Below are positions 34,329-43,419 of a stretch of 64,000 bases of DNA, piece by piece. Each line of letters starts with the position of its first letter. Position 1 is the first letter of the stretch. The stretch lies in assembly GCA_021827995.1 (NCBI GenBank), contig JAKATK010000002.1:41225-105224 (forward strand), written 5' to 3'. The position numbers and the translations under genes were made by a program. The notes below the pieces were generated by a model. The model worked only from the letters and a program-made list of their open reading frames with translations, ran no database searches and was not told the DNA's origin. The DNA is from Microcaldota archaeon (GTDB lineage Archaea; Micrarchaeota; Micrarchaeia; Micrarchaeales; Micrarchaeaceae).

Positions 34329-35711
34329 TTGCTGCGAAAAGCTTCTGGTGTTTTAACGGGAAAGCAGAGGAAGGTATACCTGATAGCCGGCGGCGTAACG
34401 AAGTTCGCCAAGGCGCACCCAGAGATGGACTTCAGGCTCATGGTGAAGAAGGCATACGACTACGCGATGAAGGACGTGCCCAAGCTGAAGGCAAAGGACA
34501 TAGACCACACGCGCATCTCGTACTTCTCGGACCACTTCGCGAGGCAGCTGAAGGCCGCATCGATGGTGCAGGACTTCCTCGGCCTGAACCCGAAGGATTC
34601 GAGGCGCATAGAGTGGGGCGGGGCCACCGGCGGCCACTGCATACAGGCAGGCTGGGAGACCATAGCGAGCGGCCGCGGCGACGTCTGCATGGCGGCCGGC
34701 TTCGAGACTATGTCCAGGGTGGAGACCTGGAAGGGGAACGAGTTCATAGCGCTGGCATCAGATACGAACTTCGACTACCCCAACGGCGGCTTCTACACCG
34801 GCTATTACGCGCTCATGGTGCAGAGGCACATATACGAGTTCTTGAGGAAGCGCAAGTTCGCAGACGTGCGTGACGAGAAGAAGGCACAGCGCATGGCCGA
34901 GAATGAGGCCATGAGGATAATGGCGATGATATCGGTAAAGAACCACACTAACGCGCTGCACAACCCGTACGCGCAGTTCCCGGTAAAGCTGGCGGTTCAG
35001 GATGCGCTCAAGGGCGAGATGATATCTTACCCGCTCAACAGACCCAGCATATGCACGATGAGCGACGGCGCCGCGGTGCTGATGCTGGCTTCCGAGGACG
35101 TGGCCTTCGAGTACACCGACAAGCCGGTGCTCATAAGGGGCGTTGGCGGGGGCACTGACACCATGCGCCTCGCGGACAGGCCCCACGGCAGCGTGCCCCT
35201 CTTCCCATGGGAGGACGAGGCAACGTACGAGAGCCTGGACTACCCCGGCGTGCACTCCTTCAGGGCTGGCAGGAGCGCGGCAATCGAGGCTTACAGGCAC
35301 GCTGGCATAAAGGACCCGCTGAACGAGCTGAGCTTCGTGGAGCTGCACGATGCATACGCGAGCTCTGAAATCCAGACCTACGAGGACCTCGGCCTGTGCA
35401 GGTACGGAGAGGGCTACGACTTCGCCGAGCTCGGGCACCCGTTCATGAAGGGCATCGATTACGGCATGAAGCTCGAGCACCAGGGCACGATACCTGTGAA
35501 CCCCTCTGGCGGCCTGATAGCCAGCGGGCATCCGGTCGGCGCCACCGGCATAATGCAGGGCGTCTTCGCGCTGTGGCAGCTGCAGGGCACGATAGGCAAG
35601 CACTTCGGCGACGACACGCAGCAGGTCCATGATGCGAAGCTCGGCCTGATACACAGCCACGCCGGCACCGGCAGCTCGGTGACGGTCAGCATACTAGAGG
35701 CGGTGAGATGA
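34329..35711 (+). CDS. Thiolase-family acyl-CoA acyltransferase, nucleophile Cys replaced
   Basis: A ~460-residue thiolase-fold protein of the archaeal SCP2-like group that pairs with DUF35 proteins. Conserved are RKVYLIAGGVTKF at the start, WKGNEFIALASDTNFDYPNGGFYTGYYALM, ELHDAYASSEIQTYEDLGLC and NPSGGLIASGHPVGATG, the last two with catalytic His. The nucleophile position (E-x-x-C-A-S/T-G in thiolases) reads EWGGATGG, Gly98 replacing Cys; Cys104 lies close. The start is uncertain. TTG 34329 lies just after a TATA-like gtttaaaa (34318-34325), upstream of the expected transcription start, and no ATG or GTG precedes the fold. First gene of a four-gene acyl-CoA operon. Confidence 0.85.
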   Translation: MLRKASGVLTGKQRKVYLIAGGVTKFAKAHPEMDFRLMVKKAYDYAMKDVPKLKAKDIDHTRISYFSDHFARQLKAASMVQDFLGLNPKDSRRIEWGGATGGHCIQAGWETIASGRGDVCMAAGFETMSRVETWKGNEFIALASDTNFDYPNGGFYTGYYALMVQRHIYEFLRKRKFADVRDEKKAQRMAENEAMRIMAMISVKNHTNALHNPYAQFPVKLAVQDALKGEMISYPLNRPSICTMSDGAAVLMLASEDVAFEYTDKPVLIRGVGGGTDTMRLADRPHGSVPLFPWEDEATYESLDYPGVHSFRAGRSAAIEAYRHAGIKDPLNELSFVELHDAYASSEIQTYEDLGLCRYGEGYDFAELGHPFMKGIDYGMKLEHQGTIPVNPSGGLIASGHPVGATGIMQGVFALWQLQGTIGKHFGDDTQQVHDAKLGLIHSHAGTGSSVTVSILEAVR

Positions 35712-36220
35712 TGAAGAAGTTCGAGCGCTTCCGCGACGTGATGGACGAGATAAAGAAGTCGGGCGCCGCCATCTACAAGAGCCCTGATGGTAGCGACAAC
35801 CTCGTGATATTATACCCTTACAGCGTGTCATATGTGCACAGCTATGCGCAGGACTCCAGGTTCTTCCTGGGCCTGGCCGAGGGCAAGCTGCTGGGCAGCG
35901 TCTGCAAGGAGTGCGGCCACAAGTACGCCACGCCTAGGAGCCACTGCATGGAGTGCGGTGCCGAGACGGACTGGCTGGAGCTGCCGAAGGAAGGCCGGGT
36001 GCACTCGTGGACAACGTGCTACTTCGGAAGCGAGGAGTTCCTCAAGGAGACGCCGTTCAACCTCGTTCTCGTCGAGTTCGAGGGCGTAGACACGCTCTTC
36101 ATGTCGCGACTGATGAAGGCGAAGCAGGACGACATCTACATAGGCATGAAGGTCAGGGCCGCGTTCAGGAAGAAGCCCAGGTACCTTGTTTCCGATGTCT
36201 ACTTCGAGCCGGCAGATTGA
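35708..36220 (+). CDS. DUF35 Zn-ribbon/OB-fold protein, thiolase partner
   Basis: A 170-residue protein overlapping the thiolase stop by 4 bases (ATGA), so translation is coupled. A rubredoxin-like zinc ribbon (VCKECGHKYATPRSHCMECGAE) leads into an OB fold (GRVHSWTTCYFGSEEFLKETPFNLVLVEFEGVDTLFMSRL, ending GMKVRAAFRKKPRYLVSDVYFEP). In archaea DUF35 proteins bridge thiolase and HMG-CoA synthase to channel acyl-CoA. No HMG-CoA synthase is present here, so this copy serves a different acyl-CoA pathway. Confidence 0.88.
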   Translation: MMKKFERFRDVMDEIKKSGAAIYKSPDGSDNLVILYPYSVSYVHSYAQDSRFFLGLAEGKLLGSVCKECGHKYATPRSHCMECGAETDWLELPKEGRVHSWTTCYFGSEEFLKETPFNLVLVEFEGVDTLFMSRLMKAKQDDIYIGMKVRAAFRKKPRYLVSDVYFEPAD

Positions 36221-36238
36221 CTCGCCGCGGGCTTTGCG

Positions 36239-38230
36239 ATGGTCCAGAACAGGCTTGCCTCATTCATGGAAAAGCTCGGCTTCGGGGCCGGCAGTGAGCC
36301 ATCGTCTTACCTGCGGTTCCACGCATGGAGCGTAGCGAACCAGGAGAAATTCTACGAGGCCGCTATAGACGACATTGGCTTCCACTGGATCACGAAACCC
36401 AAGAGCATCCTAGCATACAAGGATGGCGACCCGATCTGGCGCGCAACGTGGTTCATCGGCGGCGAGGCGAACGTTTACGACATGTGCATAGAGCAGCAGA
36501 TAGCCAGAGGGCGCGGCGACCAGCTGGCGCTCATAAGCAGGCGCGAGGACGGCGCCACGGTAAAGCTCACGTTTGAAGAAGTGAGGGCCCGCGTCGAGGA
36601 GCTGGCCGCGCGGCTGATAGCCGATGGCGTAGTAAAGGGCGACAGGATCTGCGTGATAATGCCATCATGCGTTTACTCTTACATGGCATTCTACGCTATA
36701 CAGAAGATCGGCGCGACCTTCGTGCCGATACCGACGGAAGTCATGGACCTGGCGCTTGTCAAGAGGCTGCGCCTGGCGAGGCCGCGCATGGTCATCACCG
36801 TCGACGGCTTCGTGTACGGTGGCAAGCGCATTGCAGTAGTAGATGGCGTGAAGCGCGCGGTGGACGAGGCTGCCAGCGAGATCGGCAAACCAACAGTCGT
36901 ATGCGTTGGCTACCTTGACGATGACAAACTTGCTATGGACGGCGTCCTTGGTTACTCGTCGTGGATGAGCGGACTCAAGAAGAACGCGGCCACGGCGCGC
37001 ATGTCGAGCACGGACATAACGATGATACTGTTCACTTCCGGGACCACCGGCACGCCGAAGGGCACGATGCACACATACGCAGCGGCCATAGAGGACATGC
37101 TCGAGAACGCCTATGCTTCCAACATAAACGCTGGCGACAGGTTCCTCTGGTACACTAGCCCAGGCTGGATGATGTTCCCATGGCTCGTGACCGGCACTAA
37201 CGGCCTTGGTGCAACTACGGTGCTTTACGACGGTTCGCTCACCGTAAACGGCAGGGACACGCTCTTGGACCTTGTCGAGGAGTTCGGCCTGACGCACATC
37301 GGCATAGCGCCGCCGCTGATCGGCGGCGTCATAGACGCGCTGACGGCAGACCCCGAACGCATGAATCGGATCGGGTCGCTGCGCGAGATAAGGTACACGT
37401 CGGCGCCACTGGCCGACAGCATCGCCGACAGGCTGGCCGCGCTGGGCTATCCGCCGAACGGCGCATGCGGCGGCACCGACGGCTGCTTCTGCTACTCCGC
37501 CGGCAACCCAGTGACTAGGCGCACAGGAGCCACGATGCTGCCCGGACTTGGCATCGACCTGCACGTCGTAGTGCTAGATGGCGCGGCCTACAGGGACGCG
37601 AGACCAGGCGAGATGGGCGACGTCGTTATAGAGAGGCCGTTCCCGTCGATGACGCGCGGCCTGCTCGGCGACGACGAGGCGCGCAGCAGGTTCAGGCGCA
37701 CTTACTTCACCGGAGAGAACGGAGCGGAGTCGAAGTACTGGATGCACGGCGACCTGGCCTCTTTCGATGCCAACGGCTACCTGACGGTGCACGGAAGGGT
37801 CGACGACCTGCTCGTCGTACACGGCAACAAGCTGAGCCCAATGGACGTGCAGGAGGCGGTGCTTGCATCGAATGCCGAGGTGTCTGACGCCGCCGCGGTG
37901 ACCATGCCGGTCAGGCCTGGCGACGGCGGCGAGCTCTTCGTATTCGCTGTGCTCAGACCCGATGCGAGCGCCATGGGCCACGAAGAACTCGACAGGCTCG
38001 AGATGCGGATTGCGGCATCGGTGAAGGAGCGCGTCAACAAGCTGGCAAAGCCTTACATGGTGGCCTTCGTGAGCGGCATACCGTACACGATAAACAACAA
38101 GCCGGCGCTCAGGATAATAAGGAGCGCATTCTCCGGCCAGACAGTGGGCGATACGTCAACAATAAGAAACCCAAGGAGCATAGAAGAGCTTGCAGAGCTA
38201 GGCAGGAGGTTCAGGGCCGGCACTGGTTGA
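36239..38230 (+). CDS. AMP-forming acyl-CoA synthetase (acetyl-CoA synthetase-like)
   Basis: A 663-residue adenylate-forming enzyme. The N-terminal cap (AWSVANQEKFYEAAIDDIGFHWITKP) is that of ACS-type enzymes. The ATP loop is LFTSGTTGTPKGTMH near residue 264. Downstream come WYTSPGWMMFPWLVTGTNGLG, the hinge/aspartate motif YWMHGDLASFDANGYLTVHGRVDDLLVVHGNKLSP and the terminal INNKPALRIIR with the likely catalytic Lys. It activates a carboxylic acid to acyl-CoA, feeding or draining the neighbouring thiolase and dehydrogenase. Chain length is not readable. Confidence 0.88.
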   Translation: MVQNRLASFMEKLGFGAGSEPSSYLRFHAWSVANQEKFYEAAIDDIGFHWITKPKSILAYKDGDPIWRATWFIGGEANVYDMCIEQQIARGRGDQLALISRREDGATVKLTFEEVRARVEELAARLIADGVVKGDRICVIMPSCVYSYMAFYAIQKIGATFVPIPTEVMDLALVKRLRLARPRMVITVDGFVYGGKRIAVVDGVKRAVDEAASEIGKPTVVCVGYLDDDKLAMDGVLGYSSWMSGLKKNAATARMSSTDITMILFTSGTTGTPKGTMHTYAAAIEDMLENAYASNINAGDRFLWYTSPGWMMFPWLVTGTNGLGATTVLYDGSLTVNGRDTLLDLVEEFGLTHIGIAPPLIGGVIDALTADPERMNRIGSLREIRYTSAPLADSIADRLAALGYPPNGACGGTDGCFCYSAGNPVTRRTGATMLPGLGIDLHVVVLDGAAYRDARPGEMGDVVIERPFPSMTRGLLGDDEARSRFRRTYFTGENGAESKYWMHGDLASFDANGYLTVHGRVDDLLVVHGNKLSPMDVQEAVLASNAEVSDAAAVTMPVRPGDGGELFVFAVLRPDASAMGHEELDRLEMRIAASVKERVNKLAKPYMVAFVSGIPYTINNKPALRIIRSAFSGQTVGDTSTIRNPRSIEELAELGRRFRAGTG

Positions 38231-38234
38231 TCGC

Positions 38235-39455
38235 ATGGAGGAACTCTTTGGAAAGCATGTCGAGGAGCTCAGGGAACTTGGCAGGATAGGCGACAAGCAC
38301 GTTAGGATAGCAGAGCTCGTGGACAGGGCAGCCGAGGAGCTGGCCCCGATAGAGATAGAGGCGTACATGAACAGGCAGGTCAACCTCAAGGAGCAGGTGC
38401 GCGTCATGAAGAAGTACGGCCTGCTCGGCCTGCAGGTGCCTGAGGAGTACTCCGGCCTGGGCGGCGACGCGGCAGCTATAGCGCTCGCTTTCGAGAGGCT
38501 CGGCCAGTTGGGCATGGGCCTAGTCACAGGCATGGACGTGCAGCTCTGCCTTACAGAGGCGATACTCGCCAGGTGGGGCACAGATGAGCAGAAGAAGAGG
38601 TACCTTGTGCCAGAGGCCAAGGGGGACAAGCTCATGTCGTTCTGCCTGACCGAGCCGGAGCACGGGAGCGACCCATCGTCGCTGCAGGTGGGCTTCGATG
38701 AGGTCGATGGCGGTTTCAGCATCAGCGGCGAGAAGTATCTTATAACAAACGGCTCGTTCGCAGACGCTTTCATAGTCTTCGCCAGGAACAAGCAGCGCGG
38801 CATCAGCGCGATAATCGTAGACCGCGATGAGAAGCACGTGAGCGTAGAGATGGAGATAAGGGAGAAGCCCGGCCTGTTCACGTCGAACACCACGCTGCTC
38901 AAGTTCGACGGCGCGTTCGCGCCCAGGGAGAACCTCGTAGGCAGTTTCGGCAAGGGCCTGTCGTTGGCGTACACTGGCCTGCTCAGCGGCCGCCTCGGCA
39001 TAGCCGCAGGCTGCGTCGGTGCCATAGAGGACTGCCTCAACGCTGCTCTGTCTAGGTCGAGGGAGCGGGAACAGTTCGGCAAGCAGATAGGCAGGCACCA
39101 GCTCGTCCAGAAACGCCTGGCCACGATAGAGGAGCAGTTCGAGACCGCGAGGCTATGCGTCGACAGGGCAGCATACTGGAAGGCAAAGTACGATGCTAGG
39201 CCTGACGACATAGGGCTCAGGAAAAGCGCGGACCACAACGTCACGCTGGCCAAGGTGATCGCTACCAACGCAGCAGGCAAGGCTGCCGACAACGCGATGC
39301 AGCTCTTCGGCGGCTTCGGCTACTCAATCATAGGCGCGCCAGGCAGGCACTACATAGACGTAAGGGCATCGCGCATATACGAGGGCTCTAACGACGTGCT
39401 GGAACTCAAGCTGGCGTCCGACCTGCTCGGCGCGGGCTTCGAGGCTTATGGGTGA
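38235..39455 (+). CDS. Acyl-CoA dehydrogenase
   Basis: A 406-residue flavoprotein. ALTEP-type motif as FCLTEPEHGSDPSSLQ, the FAD/ETF motif region with GLLSGRLGIAAGCVGAIEDCLNAALSRSREREQFGKQIG, and the C-terminal IYEGSNDVLELKLASDLLG with the catalytic Glu near residue 381. It desaturates acyl-CoA at C2-C3 and normally passes electrons to ETF, which is absent here. It follows the synthetase by 4 bases and closes the acyl-CoA operon. Confidence 0.9.
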   Translation: MEELFGKHVEELRELGRIGDKHVRIAELVDRAAEELAPIEIEAYMNRQVNLKEQVRVMKKYGLLGLQVPEEYSGLGGDAAAIALAFERLGQLGMGLVTGMDVQLCLTEAILARWGTDEQKKRYLVPEAKGDKLMSFCLTEPEHGSDPSSLQVGFDEVDGGFSISGEKYLITNGSFADAFIVFARNKQRGISAIIVDRDEKHVSVEMEIREKPGLFTSNTTLLKFDGAFAPRENLVGSFGKGLSLAYTGLLSGRLGIAAGCVGAIEDCLNAALSRSREREQFGKQIGRHQLVQKRLATIEEQFETARLCVDRAAYWKAKYDARPDDIGLRKSADHNVTLAKVIATNAAGKAADNAMQLFGGFGYSIIGAPGRHYIDVRASRIYEGSNDVLELKLASDLLGAGFEAYG

Positions 39456-39459
39456 GCGC

Positions 39460-40272
39460 GTGTGCAGGCTCATAGCTATGCTCGCGCCGAAGGGCGGCTC
39501 CCTGCACGACGCCGTTTACAGCGGCGAATACAGCATGCTCAGGCAGGCAAAGCTAGAGGGCCATAACGACGGCTGGGGCTTCTGCGGTTACAGCAACGGC
39601 CTTCTTGACACCGCGGCCAGGAGCACGATGGCGTTCGCCGATTCGAGCGCCTACGCCGAATGCATCATAAGCGGGCGCTATGGTGCTGCGCTCTTCTTCG
39701 TCAGGGACGCGAGCAACCCGAGAGGCATAGACAGGTCGCGTCTAATAACTGTAGATGCCACGCAGCCATTCGGCTACGGGAACCTTTCGTTCATGCACAA
39801 CGGCGCTGTGATGGCCCCGGACGAGGTAATCGATGCTGTAGGCGACGCAGGCATAAGGCCGCGCAGCCTGAACGACAGCGAGGCTTACTTCGTCGCCTTC
39901 CACAAGTTCCTCGGGGAAACCAATGACGTCGGTAGGGCACTGAAGATGGCCGAGGGGCTAATCGTTGACGCGGCTAAGAAGGCAGGCAAGGAAAGGCCGT
40001 TCGGGAGCCTCAATGCCGTGATATGCGACGGCGAACGGCTCTATGCGTACAACAGGTACCTGAACAAGGTCAGAAAATCGCTCATGAAGGATAGCGACGG
40101 TGCCGATAGGGAATTCTACATGATGTGCTTCCGTGACGACGCAGACTCGATAGTGGTGGCGTCAGAGCCTGTGGGCGACGGCTACACGGATATTGGAGAC
40201 GGCAAGCTGCTGGAGGCCTGGGTCGGCAGCGACGGAGCTGTGCGCCACAGCGTATCTGCGCTGAACGATTGA
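39460..40272 (+). CDS. Class II glutamine amidotransferase-like protein
   Basis: A 270-residue protein. The GTG at 39460 is chosen because it gives Met-Cys-Arg-Leu at the N-terminus, the form needed for the N-terminal Cys nucleophile of Ntn-type amidotransferases; an ATG at 39448 would bury that Cys. HNDGWGFCGYSNG, FMHNGAV and RSLNDSEAYF match the GATase_4/YafJ pattern. The substrate is unknown, as no synthase domain is attached. It follows the acyl-CoA dehydrogenase by 4 bases. Confidence 0.78.
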   Translation: MCRLIAMLAPKGGSLHDAVYSGEYSMLRQAKLEGHNDGWGFCGYSNGLLDTAARSTMAFADSSAYAECIISGRYGAALFFVRDASNPRGIDRSRLITVDATQPFGYGNLSFMHNGAVMAPDEVIDAVGDAGIRPRSLNDSEAYFVAFHKFLGETNDVGRALKMAEGLIVDAAKKAGKERPFGSLNAVICDGERLYAYNRYLNKVRKSLMKDSDGADREFYMMCFRDDADSIVVASEPVGDGYTDIGDGKLLEAWVGSDGAVRHSVSALND

Positions 40273-40328
40273 CACGGCCTGACGCAGAGCGTCCCTGTGG
40301 CCGGGCAGCGACACCGATCGTGGTAACT

Positions 40329-41072
40329 ATGGAACCTGACTCTGACATTAAGTTCGTCTTCGACGAGGCCGCGATGGTCGTCACGATAGACGGCGAGCGG
40401 TACATAGTCGTCGGCGACCTGCACATAGGCATGGAGCGCAAGCTGGAGAAGGCCGGGGTGCACGCGCGCGGCGCATCGATGGCTATGCTCGACAAGCTGG
40501 TCAACCTGTCGAGGGAATTCGATACAAGGAGGCTGATACTCTTGGGCGACGTGAAGGAATCGATACTGTACCCTGACGCGATTGAGGCGGGCGTGATCAG
40601 GGACTTCTTCAACGGCCTGGCTGGCTTCGAGACAACGGTTATACGGGGCAACCACGACGCGCACCTTGACGAGATAATCGATGTCAAGCCGGTCGACGAG
40701 CTAAGGCTCGGCAAGTTCGCCTTCCTGCACGGGCACAGATGGCCGTCGGGCGAGGCCATGATGCTCGACTACATAATAACGGCGCACAACCACACTGCGG
40801 TTAGCATGAGGGACAGCAACGGCGCGGTCTACGTCGAGAAGGCGTGGCTCATCGCAGGCCTGAACGCCGAGATGGCCGCCAAGCAGTATGATAGGTTCAA
40901 CAAGGACATAAGGCTCATAATAATGCCAGCGTTCAACGACCTCATAACCGGCATGCCGATAAACGAGCACAGGGAGCGCATGCTGAACCCGCTGCTCAAC
41001 AATGGCGTCTTCGAAATCGAAGGCGCAACCACCTACACGATAAGGGGCGACATAGCAGCCGCGCCAGGCTGA
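40329..41072 (+). CDS. Archaeal metallophosphoesterase
   Basis: A 247-residue calcineurin-like phosphoesterase of the archaeal MJ0037 type. Metal ligands are visible in VVGDLHIGME, LLGDVKES, VIRGNHDAHLDE, FLHGHRWP and TAHNHTAV. Its natural substrate is unknown; some bacterial relatives (LpxH-like, DNA ligase-associated) act on very different molecules. ATG 40329 is used; the longer TTG frame adds a non-conserved basic extension overlapping the previous gene. Confidence 0.82.
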   Translation: MEPDSDIKFVFDEAAMVVTIDGERYIVVGDLHIGMERKLEKAGVHARGASMAMLDKLVNLSREFDTRRLILLGDVKESILYPDAIEAGVIRDFFNGLAGFETTVIRGNHDAHLDEIIDVKPVDELRLGKFAFLHGHRWPSGEAMMLDYIITAHNHTAVSMRDSNGAVYVEKAWLIAGLNAEMAAKQYDRFNKDIRLIIMPAFNDLITGMPINEHRERMLNPLLNNGVFEIEGATTYTIRGDIAAAPG

Positions 41073-41131
41073 CGCGTCGCGCCTCGATATGCCTTGCGAA
41101 ACGATTCGGTACGCGTATATACTTCGGGCGC

Positions 41132-41140
41132 GTTATATTC
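41132..41140 (+). promoter_or_regulatory. TATA box of pilin-like gene
   Basis: cgttatatt lies about 25-30 bases before ATG 41163, predicting a nearly leaderless message and deciding the start. Confidence 0.55.
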
Positions 41141-41162
41141 TTGTGGAGTAGGCGCCGTTCGT

Positions 41163-41765
41163 ATGGCAGCATCTGACATATTCGTTTATAGCGCGCGCGA
41201 GAGTGCTATTCGCAAGGGAAGCCGGAGGCAGCGCCGGATGAACGGCGCGGCTCTGGCGCAGGCAGCGATGGAGTATCTTATCACGTACGGCTGGGCGATA
41301 CTGGTAATCGCGGTGGCCCTCGCTGCGCTCTTCGAGTTGGGGGTCTTCGATGTACAGAATTTCGAGCCGCAAGCCTGCATCGGCCAGACCGGCTTCGTAT
41401 GCCAGAACCCCATCTACACGAGCAACGGTCTGTCGGTCATGCTAGGGCAGATAAACCAGCAGGACTACTACGGCGACTGGGTCTTCATAACCTCGGAGGG
41501 CGCGCTCCTTGGCCCGAACGGCGTGCCGGTGAACTTCACGAAGATAAACGCGGTGCAGGCTGGCTTCGGCAGTGCTAGCGTGCTGGCACCCGGCCAGACG
41601 ATCACAGTCACCATACCGCCAAGCAAGTTCGGGCCGGCGCTGATACCGGATCCGACTGTCGGGACGCATTTCGCTGGCTACGTCTGGTTGGGTTACTGCC
41701 TCAACCCGTGCACTAGCCCGGTATACTACAGCAAGGTTGCCGCGCTGACCGTGAAGTCGTCTTAG
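41163..41765 (+). CDS. Class III-signal pilin-like protein
   Basis: A 200-residue secreted protein. Basic N-region (RKGSRRQRR), cleavage before QAAMEYLITYGWAILVIAVALAALFELG, then a single beta-rich domain. It is a clear short paralogue of the N-terminal domain of the protein at 1575-3251, sharing QACIGQTGFVCQNPIY, YGDWVFITSEGALLG, GVPVNFTKINA, PGQTITV and FAGYVWLGYCLNPCTSP. There are five Cys in matched positions but no stalk and no second domain. It may be a pilus subunit on which the large protein acts as a decorated version. Likely processed by the peptidase at 30614-31519. Confidence 0.78.
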   Translation: MAASDIFVYSARESAIRKGSRRQRRMNGAALAQAAMEYLITYGWAILVIAVALAALFELGVFDVQNFEPQACIGQTGFVCQNPIYTSNGLSVMLGQINQQDYYGDWVFITSEGALLGPNGVPVNFTKINAVQAGFGSASVLAPGQTITVTIPPSKFGPALIPDPTVGTHFAGYVWLGYCLNPCTSPVYYSKVAALTVKSS

Positions 41766-41792
41766 AGGAGCGCGCCTAGAAAAGCTTGGGCC

Positions 41793-41963
41793 TCATCTCA
41801 GTATCGTTATCGGTATGGTGCCCTTCGTGAACTCCAGCTCGGCCAGGTTCAGCGGGTCGACCATGCCTTCCGGAACCTTGACGAGCGGCGGCGCGCCGAA
41901 CGCTAGCTGCAGGGCGCGCGCCCCGATTATCCTTGCCTTCTCGAACTTCGTGAAGCTCTCCAT
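41793..41963 (-). CDS. rpoK: DNA-directed RNA polymerase subunit K
   Basis: A 56-residue protein: MESFTKFEKARIIGARALQL, then AFGAPPLVKVPEGMVDPLNL, then AELEFTKGTIPITILR. This is the archaeal Rpo6/RpoK core (TKYEKARIIGARALQ, DP..IA..E...G.IPI.I.R), the homologue of eukaryotic Rpb6, which helps hold the clamp of RNA polymerase together. The length is normal for archaea. It lies 16 bases after the geranylgeranyl reductase stop on the same strand and is probably co-transcribed. Confidence 0.92.
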   Translation of the reverse strand: MESFTKFEKARIIGARALQLAFGAPPLVKVPEGMVDPLNLAELEFTKGTIPITILR

Positions 41964-41979
41964 CGAATCAACAAAAGGT

Positions 41980-43419
41980 CTACACTGGATTTGGCTTGAA
42001 GCGCGCCTTTACGTCCTCGAGCTCGCGCCTGACGGAGGCGCGCCACTGGGGGAACGACTCCGGGCTCTTTGGATAGTCCCTGTATATCTCGTTGAGGAGT
42101 TTCATCTTCTTGACAACGTACAGCAGGTTCTTGAAAGCGTTTATGTTCTTGGCTCCGCGCAGGACCAGCCTGAACTTGGCTGCTAGGTGCAGCTCTGGTA
42201 TGAGACCGTAGCTTATCTGCTCTGCCTCGTCGGCGCTCATGAATGTCTTCATGCCGTAGTTGAGCAGGTCGTTGTTGAGCGACTGCAGGTACACCCTGAA
42301 TGCCTCGAGCCCGGCGGTCTTCTTGCCGTACTTCTCGTTGAAGTCTAGGTTGTACTTCCACAGCGCGGCTACGCTCACGTCGCGGTTCTGCACGGCCAGT
42401 GCAGCGTTCTTGCCTGCGAGTATGCCTGCGACCAGCGATGGGCCTATGCCGCCGGCGCTTATCGGATTCGGCATCGCCATGCTGTCACCGGCGCCCATGT
42501 AGCCGTTGAACACCAGACTCTCCATCTGGTGCCTCACCGCTACGGACCAGTAGCCCTTGCCGTTATTGTTGGCGTTGAAAAGCCTCGGGTTCTTTATGAC
42601 CGGGTTCATCCTGACGTACTCGTCCATGAGCGAGTGCAGAGTGTCGCCCTTGCCGAGCTTCTTGTTCCTTATTTCGAGGCTGCGCTTCTGCACGCCTATG
42701 CCTATGTTGACCTTGAGGCCCTTCTTCGGGAACACCCATCCGTAGCCGCCGGGCGCTATCTGCTGGTTCAGGTGTATGAGCGCGTTCTTCGTGTCGAAGT
42801 ACATCGGGTCCTCGTGGTCGAGGTCGAACTCGTAGATGTACCTGCCGGTAGCCTCTATGTCATCGACGTCCACGTCACGGTCGACGTACGGGTTCTCCGG
42901 CAGCTTGCGCCTTATCTGGGTCGCTATGCCGAGCGAGTCTATCACGAGCTTGGCCCTGAGCTCCTTGTGCTGCTTCTTCGCGTCCTTCCCGAAGACGCCG
43001 ACGACGAAGCCGTTCTCCATGATGGGCCCCTCGACCTCGAACTCAGGCACGTAGTGCGCGCCGCTATTCTTGGCGAACTCGAGGAGCTTGTGCTCGAAAG
43101 CGGGCCGGTCCAGCACGTAGCCCTCGCCCTCGAACAGGTACTTGCTCTCGAGGTCAGGCGATATGGCGTAGACGCCGTCCACGTACTGCTCCAGCTCCGG
43201 GGCCGAGAAGCTGAGCCCGGCCTCGGCGTGTATGAACTTGAGGTGGTCATTGGCGACGGCGTCACCGCAGACCCAGCCCCAGTTCGTCTTCTTGCCGACC
43301 TCCTGCTCCTTGTTGCGGTCCAGGAGCAGCACGTTAGAACCGGCCTTCGAGGCCATGCCTGCGGCGAGCGAGCCGGACATGCCGGCTCCGGCGACTATGA
43401 TGTCGTATTGTTCGACCAT
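41980..43419 (-). CDS. Geranylgeranyl reductase family flavoprotein
   Basis: A 479-residue FAD-dependent reductase that saturates the isoprenoid chains of archaeal lipids. It opens with the dinucleotide-binding MVEQYDIIVAGAGMSGSLAA and shows KKTNWGWVCGDAVA with the conserved Cys, GYGWVFPKKG, and NGYMGAGDSMAMPNPISAGGIGPSLVAGILAGKNA, the second FAD motif. ATG 43419 is preferred over 43428. Minus-strand TATA (TTTTAAATGTTTAAG, about 43464-43478) supports a short leader. It works downstream of isopentenyl phosphate kinase. Confidence 0.9.
   Translation of the reverse strand: MVEQYDIIVAGAGMSGSLAAGMASKAGSNVLLLDRNKEQEVGKKTNWGWVCGDAVANDHLKFIHAEAGLSFSAPELEQYVDGVYAISPDLESKYLFEGEGYVLDRPAFEHKLLEFAKNSGAHYVPEFEVEGPIMENGFVVGVFGKDAKKQHKELRAKLVIDSLGIATQIRRKLPENPYVDRDVDVDDIEATGRYIYEFDLDHEDPMYFDTKNALIHLNQQIAPGGYGWVFPKKGLKVNIGIGVQKRSLEIRNKKLGKGDTLHSLMDEYVRMNPVIKNPRLFNANNNGKGYWSVAVRHQMESLVFNGYMGAGDSMAMPNPISAGGIGPSLVAGILAGKNAALAVQNRDVSVAALWKYNLDFNEKYGKKTAGLEAFRVYLQSLNNDLLNYGMKTFMSADEAEQISYGLIPELHLAAKFRLVLRGAKNINAFKNLLYVVKKMKLLNEIYRDYPKSPESFPQWRASVRRELEDVKARFKPNPV

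Noticed and set aside
34259..34873. 204-aa plus-strand frame overlapping the thiolase start
   Set aside because: Out of frame with the thiolase motifs and strongly Arg/Gly/His-biased; shadow frame.
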